DNA from: Heracleum sosnowskyi
Taxonomy: Eukaryota; Streptophyta; Magnoliopsida; Apiales; Apiaceae
Reading direction: 5' to 3'
NCBI GenBank assembly: GCA_030848705.1
Contig: CM061243.1
Span: 121,482,674 to 121,546,673, forward strand
Length of the DNA stretch: 64,000 nt
Both the position numbers and the translations under genes were made by a program. Position 1 is the first letter of the stretch; every line of letters begins with the position of its first letter. Positions 57,496 through 64,000 of the stretch are shown one piece after another. The notes beneath the pieces were generated by a model, which saw nothing but the letters and a program-made list of their open reading frames with translations, had not been told where the DNA came from and ran no database searches.

Positions 57496-57799
57496 TGTTG
57501 GATATTAATCTAACCTATTTTTGTAAAGCCCATAAGGAGCCCATAAGAATAAGTCTTTGTCTGTGTCCAGTGTTATCAGGAGTAGTTTAAATAAGTGGGA
57601 GACTTGGCGTTTAAGTAGGAGAGTAGTTGATGTTTTCCCGTTGTTTACAAGTAATTGTTATTCTCTTTATATTGTAACCACGTAGTTCAGTTTGTTTTAT
57701 CAGCAAATAATATAAGCAAACAGTTTGCTCAGTTCTTTGTTCTGTGTTTTTCAATTTAGTATACTCGTGGTGTGCATTGAGGTGTATTATAAGTTTACA
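57496..57799 (+). repeat. COPIA-3 3' LTR
   Basis: 304 bp, TGTTGGATATTAATC...AAGTTTACA, with several substitutions relative to the 5' copy. Confidence 0.92.
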
Positions 57800-58616
57800 C
57801 ACACCAGTGAACGTACCTCAAATTTAAACTGTCATACTCTGCTCCAAGAAGCATGGCATGGAACTTAGAATCCGAAGCGGTGGTCATGATTTTGAGGGTC
57901 AATCATACGTGGCGCAAGTCCCGTTTGTGTTGCTTGATATTATTAATCATCACTCCGTTGAGGTGGACATAAAAAATGGAACTGCGTGGGTTAAATCTGG
58001 TGCAACCATTGGTGAATTTTATTATAAAATCGCAGAGAAATGTAAGACATTTGGATTTCCGGGTGGTATTTGGACAAGCGTGGGTATTGGTGGATTTATA
58101 AGCGGAGGAGGGTATGACATGATGTTACGAAAATATGGCTTAGCTGCTGATAATGTTATTGATGCTCGTTTCATCGATGCTAATGGAAAAATATTGCTTG
58201 ATAGGAAGGCAATGGGGGAAGACCTATTTTGGTGCATCCGTGGTGGTGGAGGTTCAAGTTTTGGAGTAATTCATTCGTGGAAGATTAATCTAGTCCATGT
58301 TCCTAAAATTGTGACTGTTTTCCGAATACTTAGAACTTTAGAAGAAAATGCAACAAGTATTTTTCAAAGGTGGCAACATGTTGCTCCCACATTTCCAAAT
58401 GATATCAGTCTTAAATGTTATGCTCAAAGTTTTGTGAGTAATGTTAGTACCCGTGAAGATCGAAAGACAATTGGGATAACATTCAAAGCTTTATACCTTG
58501 GTCGAAAAGACGGACTACTTCTGTTGATTCAACAAGCATTCCCTGAGTTGGAATTAAAGACAGAAGATTGTTCTGAAATAAGTTTGTCAACCGAAAACTT
58601 AACACTGTTATTATAA

Positions 58617-58942
58617 TACCAATGACCTCTTGATCTAATGTTATCTCACTCGCTTTTTTTTCATAAACTTGATGTTTGTAGCAAGCACACCAAAATATAA
58701 ATTCCGATCTGAATGAAGGTATATGAGTATGGTTATTACATGCTCAGGAATAATGACATAATTAAAAAAATCGGTTCCCAGATTATAAGAACTCTGTTAC
58801 ATGAGAATATTGAAACAACCATTGAATGGTTTTTGCTCCCCCAAAGGAGCTTTCACTATTGGCATTGTAACGGACAACAATTATTCTCTATGGAACAAAT
58901 ATACACATTTAGTCATTTACAACATTTTTGGATATACAACAC
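58617..58942 (+). other. Sequence downstream of the BBE-like relic, unassigned
   Basis: Positionally this should hold the rest of the BBE-like gene, but I cannot align it to the family. The ORFs 58713-59021 and 58801-59025 run into the COPIA-5 LTR and are not family-like. Confidence 0.4.
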
Positions 58943-59162
58943 TAATAGAATGTGTAACTGTCAAGGGCTCAAGGGTAATTGTACATTCATTAGCAAGGGT
59001 AGTATTGTATTTTCACTATAACTGAATTCTGTTAGGAAAGTTGTTACAGGAGGTTCTATATAGATTATAGAAGGCTCATTGTAACGAACAAGTTGAATAT
59101 CACAATTTCTGGATTCTGTTTTGCATCTTCATTCTCTGTATATACATTTACAAAAGTTAACA
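58943..59162 (+). repeat. COPIA-5 5' LTR
   Basis: About 220 bp, ending AAAGTTAACA directly before the primer site. It includes the repeated-element phrase gttacaggaggttctatata. Confidence 0.85.
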
Positions 59163-59247
59163 TGGTATCAGAGCTGCATATACAGCATTGATTGAGTGAT
59201 AAATTTAATCAAACTGTTTGTGTGCATCAGTGAGTGAGTGAGTTTCC

Positions 59248-62200
59248 ATGGCTGCAGGAGGTCATTTTACATTTGCAGATATGCAAAATCCGTTGTTTTT
59301 GCATCCATCTGATGGACCGCTGTCAGTTAGTGTTACGAAGCTTGAAGGTTCTGCAGATTACAGAACGTGGAAAAGAACATTTGAGATACAACTATCAGCG
59401 AAGAGAAAGCTTGGATTTGTTAATGGAACGGTTCAGAGAAGTGCAGATGATGAAACTAATGGAGTTCAGTGGGATACATGCAACAATCTGGTAATTGCTT
59501 GGATTCACAATAGTGTTTCTGATTCAATACGTAAATCTATATTGTTCATTGATTCTGCAAGTGAAATTTGGAGTCAGTTAGAGAAGAGATTTATGTTAAC
59601 GAATGGATCTCGAAAATATAAGTTGAATAAACAGATATTTGAGATGAAACAAAATAAGAAGTCTATTGCTGAGTACTATACAGCTTTGAGTAGTGTTTGG
59701 GAAGAAATTTATGCTTTGAATGTGTTGCCTAGTGTTGTGACTGTTACTGATGATATAGCAAGATTGTTAGATGTTATTAGTGCACAGAAGGCCGAGTCAA
59801 AGCTATTTCAATTTTTGAATGGATTGGATGATGTGTATGCTTCTCAAAGAAGTCAGTTGTTATTGATGACACCGTTACCAACGGTAGAAGTTGCTTGTGC
59901 TGCTGTGCAGCAGGAGGAATCTCAGAGAGATATTCTTCATTCTGTAAATGAATTTGAAGGTTAAGCTATGTATAGTAGAGGACCTGTTCATAAGAACAAT
60001 TTTGAGTGTACATCATGTCATGGCAAAGGTCATACTGTTGACAGATGTTGGAATATTATTGGATATCCGAAGTGGCATTCAAAGTATAAACCAAAACCAG
60101 GTCAAAACACTGGAGGTTTTAGGAAGAATTTTGATGGTGCTGCAAAGAATTCTGGTGGAACAAGAATGAGTAACAATGCTCAAGTTAAAAGTGTATCTGA
60201 GGAGCAGACTGTACTGACTTCACAACAACTCAAACAGTTGTTGACATTGTTACTAACCAAAACTGGAAAAGGTTCAGACACAGAAGATGATGTTGAAGAA
60301 TTTGGTTTTTCTGGTATGATTGTTGGCTGTAAATTTTCTGGTATGGTTAGGTCAAGCACTGACAAATGGATAATGGACTGAGGTGCCACAGATCATATGT
60401 GTGCATCACTTGATTTGCTACACAATGTTAGGTCAATTACTAATTGTGTAATCAGTTTGCCTACTGGTGAATCTGCAGAAATAACTCATGTGGGAAATGT
60501 ACTGATGTAAAATGGTTTGTTATTGAAGGATGTTCTTTACATACCTTCATTTAAGCATAATTTGATGTCAATTCATAAGTTTTCACTTGACAGTGATTGT
60601 TATGTGAAGTTCAAACCACTTGCGATAGTTTCTACAAAATCTAATACTGTTGTAGCTGAGGGAATTCTGGAAGCTGGATTGTATTACTTATCAACTAATG
60701 TTGCTGTTTCTGGAAGCTCAAATGTTGCTCAGCTATCAACTGAGGATCAATTCACTTTGTGGCATAATAGGCTTGCATGCCTCTAAATCTGTCATGGCTA
60801 AAATTCCACTGATTAAATCATGTGTGGATTTTAGTGACACTAAGGTATGTGTGACTTGTCATCTTGCAAAATTTACCAAGTTATCTTACTCTTTGAGTTC
60901 TAGTCATGCATCATCTCCTTTTGAATTGGTTCACCTTGACACATGGGGGCCATACAAAGTATGTACTAGAGGCAAATACAGATACTTTCTTACATTAGTG
61001 GATGACTACACTAGAATGACTTGGTTGTTTTTGATGGAATGTAAATCTCAATTCCTTGAAAAATTTAAGATGTTTCATGCCTATGTCAAAGTTCATTTTA
61101 AGGCTGACATACAAACCTTAAGGTCTGACAATGCTCCTGAGTTTGAGGATAAATATTGTAGTGTTTTTTATAGAACCAATGGTATTGTACACCAAACATC
61201 TTGTCCATACAGACCTCAACAGAACTCAAGAGTAGAAAGGAAACATAGGCAAATTCTTGAGTTGTCAAGGGCTCTTAGGTATCAATCTGGGCTTGACAAA
61301 AGTTATTGGGGTGATTGTGTTCTTTCTGCTGTGTATATCATGAACATACTTCCTACTGTTGCTTTGAATCATAGTATTCCCTATGAAGTATTGTACAAGG
61401 AATCTGTGGATTACAACTTTCTTAAATCATTTGGTTGTTTGGCATTTGTATCCAATCTTAATATTTCTCATGATAAACTGGAGCCAAAGGGAATTCCTTG
61501 TGTTTTTTTGGGATATGCACCTACACAAAAAGGTTACAGGTTCTTGAATCTGATAACCAAACTAAGCTTTGTCTCTAGGGATGTTGTTTTTCATGAACAT
61601 ATATTTCCTCTTCATTCTGATACACCAAAACCATATTTGATGTCTGTACCTGTTTCTTTACCTTTTACTTCTCCATCTTCATGTGATGATATTTTTGAAC
61701 TATGTCCATCTGATAACAACTCTCATACATCATCTGATTTCATCTCTACATCCCATACATCTCATACATCACCTTTCACACAGTCATCTGAGACACTCTC
61801 CACATCTGTGCCTCCTCTGAGAAGATCTACTAGATCTGTTAAACCTCCACCTTGGTTGAATGATTTTGATACTGGTTTATCTCATGCTGCTAACATTAAC
61901 ACTACAGCTGCACATCCCATTCATGCAAATTTTAGTTGTATGTTTGCTCCTCTTACAACCACTCAAGATCCTGTGTTCTATTCTCATGTTGTTAAACATG
62001 ATCATTGGGTCTCTGCAATGAATCTTGAATTATCTGCATTAGAGCAGAATGATACTTGGGATATTGTACCTTTGCCTCCTGGTAAGAAAGCCATAGGCTG
62101 TAAATGGCTATATAAGACTAAATACAAGCCTGATGGTAGTATTGAGAGGCACAAAAGCAGGTTGGTTGCTCTGGGGTGTAAACAACAGTTTGGAGTCGAT

Positions 62201-63404
62201 TATGCAGAGACATTTGCTCCTGTGGCAAAAATGTCTACTGTAAGGGCTCTTTTAGTAGTGGCAGCTATATTAGATTGGCAAGCAGTTCAAATGGATGTCA
62301 CCAATGCTTTTTTGCACGGTGACTTGTATGAGGATGTTTATATGACATTACCATTGGGATACACAGGTTTAGGGAGTCGAATTACTACATCTGATGGGGC
62401 TTCTTCTACTATTGGTTCACATGGTTCACAACCTTTGGTTTGCAAACTTAAGAAATCATTGTATGGCCTGAAATAGGCACCTAGACAATGGTTCAGCAAG
62501 TTGTCTGCAGTTTTAGTGTCATTGGGATTTATACAATCAAAGAGTGATTATAGTTTGTTTACTAAGATCACTGATAACTCTATCACTCTGATTCTGATTT
62601 ATGTTGATGATCTATTAATTTTTGGTGATTCTACTTCTGAGATTGACTCTTTCAAGACACTGTTATCTCAGGCTTTTCACATGAAGGATTTGGGTACACT
62701 TAGTTATTTTTTGGGGCTGGAAATTCATAGAAGTTCTGCAGGATTTTTTATTTCTCAGAAGAAATACACAACTGATCTGTTAAAGGAATTTCATATGGAT
62801 TTAGCATCACCTGTTAGGGTTCCTGTGGAAAGTAATCTGAAACTTACTTCTACCACTGGTGATGTTTTACCTCATCCTCATGAGTATCAAAGGCTTCTTG
62901 GCAAGCTCATTTACTTAACTGTTACTCGACCTTACATCTCATTTGCTGTGCATTCACTTAGTCAATTCATGCATCTTCCTACTACTGCTCATATGCAAGC
63001 AGCAAAACGTCTCTTAAGGTAAGAAACAGGCTGTGGTTGCTCGATCCACTGCGGAGGCCGAGTATCGTGCCATGGCTCTCACAGCTTGTGAGGTTACTTG
63101 GTTACATGCTTTGTTCAAAGACATGGGTTTGAAGAATCTGGGTCTAACTTATTTGCATTGTGATAACAAAGATGCAATTTCCATTGCTGCTAACCCCATC
63201 CTTCATGAGCGTACTAAACACATCGAGGTGGATTGTCACTATATTCGGGATAAGATCAAGTCTGGTGATCTTTTCATGCACTATGTTCCATCTCATAGTC
63301 AGTTGGCTGATGTTCTGACGAAATCCCTTCCTGCTAAGCAACATCATTCCTTACTTCACAAGCTTGGAGCAGCTGATTTCTGCAGCAACAGCCACTCCGC
63401 TTGA
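59248..63404 (+). pseudogene. COPIA-5 gag-pol, multiple lesions
   Basis: Gag opens at 59248 or slightly upstream (MAAGGHFTFADMQNPLFLHPSDGP, a Retrotran_gag_3 type start). The zinc knuckle CTSCHGKGHTVDRC is at about 60007-60048. Stops at 59962, 60379 (in place of the serine of the protease SGATDHM motif), about 60508 and 62474 (in LYGLK-APRQW), and a frameshift near 60780. Integrase (HLDTWGP, LRSDNAPEF, RPQQNSRVERKHR) and RT ([19 protein letters not shown] near 62600) are readable. At about 63020 the frame jumps from AAKRLLR directly to [15 protein letters not shown], losing roughly 70 residues of RNase H, including the first acidic residues. It ends near [10 protein letters not shown]. Confidence 0.88.
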
Positions 63405-63411
63405 GGGGGAC

Positions 63412-63640
63412 TAATAGAATGTGTAACTGTCAAGGGCTCAAGGGTAATTGTACATTCATTAGCAAGGGTAGTATTATATTTCCACTATTTTCACTATAAC
63501 TCAATTCTGTTAGGAAAGTTGTTACAGGAGGTTCTATATAGATTTTAGAAGGCTCATTGTAACGAACAAGTTGAATATCACAATTTCTGGATTCTGTTTT
63601 GCATCTTCATTCTATGTATATGCATTTACAAAAGTTAACA
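63412..63640 (+). repeat. COPIA-5 3' LTR
   Basis: About 229 bp with an extra ccactatttt-type insertion near 63482 compared with the 5' copy. Confidence 0.85.
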
Positions 63641-63780
63641 AGCACTGATTGTTCTTCATGTATAAGGTGTAAAATGACCACTATTGTTGTACAAGGGAAC
63701 ATATTGGCATGCAACAACTGGGTAAGTCAGATCAACAGAATTATATACCATCAACTGATTTGGTCGCAAAAGCTTCCATC

Positions 63781-63903
63781 TCAATTTAAATACTCGAGTA
63801 TAGCAGCTGTATGATTGAATCCACATGATACCTGCAGTGCTTTTACATTATTACCAAAACTTATCATCATCGGTTCAATGTAGTCTATATCGTCCCCCAA
63901 CCC
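63781..63903 (-). CDS. Probable exon of an RCC1-repeat protein, cut by the window edge
   Basis: On the minus strand, after an acceptor-like CTGCAG, the frame reads LGDDIDYIEPMMISF, GNNVKALQVSCGFNHTAAILEY and then a TGA at 63781-63783, which may lie past a donor inside GAGTATTTAA. The pattern V..L.CG..HT.A.LE is the RCC1-repeat signature, found in chromatin-exchange-factor-like, UVR8-like and organellar RUG3-like proteins. Upstream exons would lie beyond 64000. Only one repeat is visible, so whether the gene is intact is unknown. Confidence 0.45.
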   Translation of the reverse strand, partial: GLGDDIDYIEPMMISFGNNVKALQVSCGFNHTAAILEYLN

Positions 63904-64000
63904 CTGCAGTATGAAATTATGTTGTGTAAATAGGAGGTTAAACAAAAATAATAGAATTAAAGGGGTCTAGCAAGTTAACAAAAGTTGTGAATATCAGGTT

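Larger units (their letters stand above)
38335..57799 (+). mobile_element. COPIA-3: old Ty1-copia element hosting two nested insertions
   Basis: LTRs at 38335-38633 and 57496-57799, a Met-tRNA-type primer site TGGTATCAGAGC at 38636-38647, and a polypurine-like aggggtat before the 3' LTR. Without hAT-2 and COPIA-4 it would be about 4.6 kb. It interrupts the BBE-like gene after KPL. The target duplication is not intact: the right flank is CACAC, while on the left about 13 bp spanning the junction and LTR start seem to be missing. Its coding region has many stops and an integrase deletion, so it is much older than COPIA-4. Confidence 0.9.
35157..58616 (+). pseudogene. Berberine-bridge-enzyme-like FAD oxidoreductase gene, split by transposons
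   Basis: Three collinear pieces. 35157-35253 encodes a signal peptide (MTSSLFIYTVLIFLFSTF...) up to EDAHVE. 38187-38334 encodes TFIRCLQDHSD, IYTPKNSSYTLVLQ and PKTPKPL. 57800-58616 encodes TPVNVPQI, a TAA at 57825-57827, then CSKKHGMELRIRSGGHDFEG, the FAD-binding region (ISGGGYDMMLRKYGLAADNVIDA, DLFWCIRGGGGSSFGVI) and a stop at 58614. hAT-1 and COPIA-3 occupy the gaps. BBE-like proteins are secreted flavoproteins of about 530 residues oxidising alkaloids, carbohydrates or monolignols. The histidine of SGGHD, a flavin-attachment site, is kept; the usual cysteine of the GxCPTVGVGGH motif is replaced (GIWTSVGIGGF). The C-terminal BBE domain was not found; past 58560 the sequence degenerates. Confidence 0.88.
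58943..63640 (+). mobile_element. COPIA-5: degenerate Ty1-copia element
   Basis: LTRs at about 58943-59162 and 63412-63640 (220 and 229 bp, the second longer by an insert near 63482), primer site TGGTATCAGAGC at 59163-59174 and polypurine tract TTGAGGGGGA at 63401-63410. Flanking 5-mers AACAC and AGCAC match at four of five positions. The shared LTR sequence begins at ACTAATAG or TAATAG, not the usual TG, so the exact left border is uncertain. The polyprotein has several stops and an RNase H deletion. Confidence 0.88.

Overview
This 64-kb window is nuclear DNA of a flowering plant. It is AT-rich, its genes are split by GT-AG introns, and most of it is transposons: Ty1-copia LTR elements, hAT, CACTA, Tourist-type MITEs and a FAR1/MULE relic. 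A eudicot is the best fit and an asterid is plausible, but nothing here fixes the species. No bacterial-type operon, CRISPR array or rRNA gene is present.

Layout. 1-6337: repeat-rich intergenic DNA with one Tourist-like MITE and a cluster of short divergent repeats. 6338-18977: a LETM1-like mitochondrial inner-membrane protein gene on the + strand in 12 exons, for which I could join an uninterrupted frame of 632 codons. Its intron 6 carries a 645-bp CACTA-type MITE, and its intron 10 carries a 5.4-kb antisense copia element (COPIA-1) with near-identical LTRs. 18978-24261: intergenic, with a MITE, a FAR1/MULE transposase relic and local duplications. 24267-29721: COPIA-2, defective but with near-identical LTRs and a self-complementary sequence where the tRNA primer site should be. 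29722-35040: intergenic, then a truncated CACTA-like element full of TTCCTACCG repeats and containing two tRNA-like segments.

35094-58616 is a nested block. A berberine-bridge-enzyme-like FAD oxidoreductase gene is cut into three pieces. An hAT element (hAT-1, 8-bp target duplication) splits its signal-peptide region. A copia element (COPIA-3) interrupts it again. COPIA-3 itself contains a second hAT (hAT-2) in gag and a 12.2-kb Sirevirus-like element (COPIA-4) in its integrase region. COPIA-4 has LTRs that look identical over 546 bp, a gag with three zinc knuckles, a pol lacking the YVDD catalytic motif, and a third open frame of about 1270 codons of unknown function. 58943-63640 is a fifth copia element (COPIA-5). 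The right edge holds a short minus-strand exon resembling an RCC1-repeat protein.

Only the LETM1-like gene and perhaps the RCC1-like fragment look like working host genes. The most unusual items are in COPIA-4 (long ORF3, missing RT active site with identical LTRs, and a nonamer AAACTCTGA scattered through coding and non-coding parts) and in COPIA-2 (a 15-nt perfect complement between the LTR interior and the primer-binding position).
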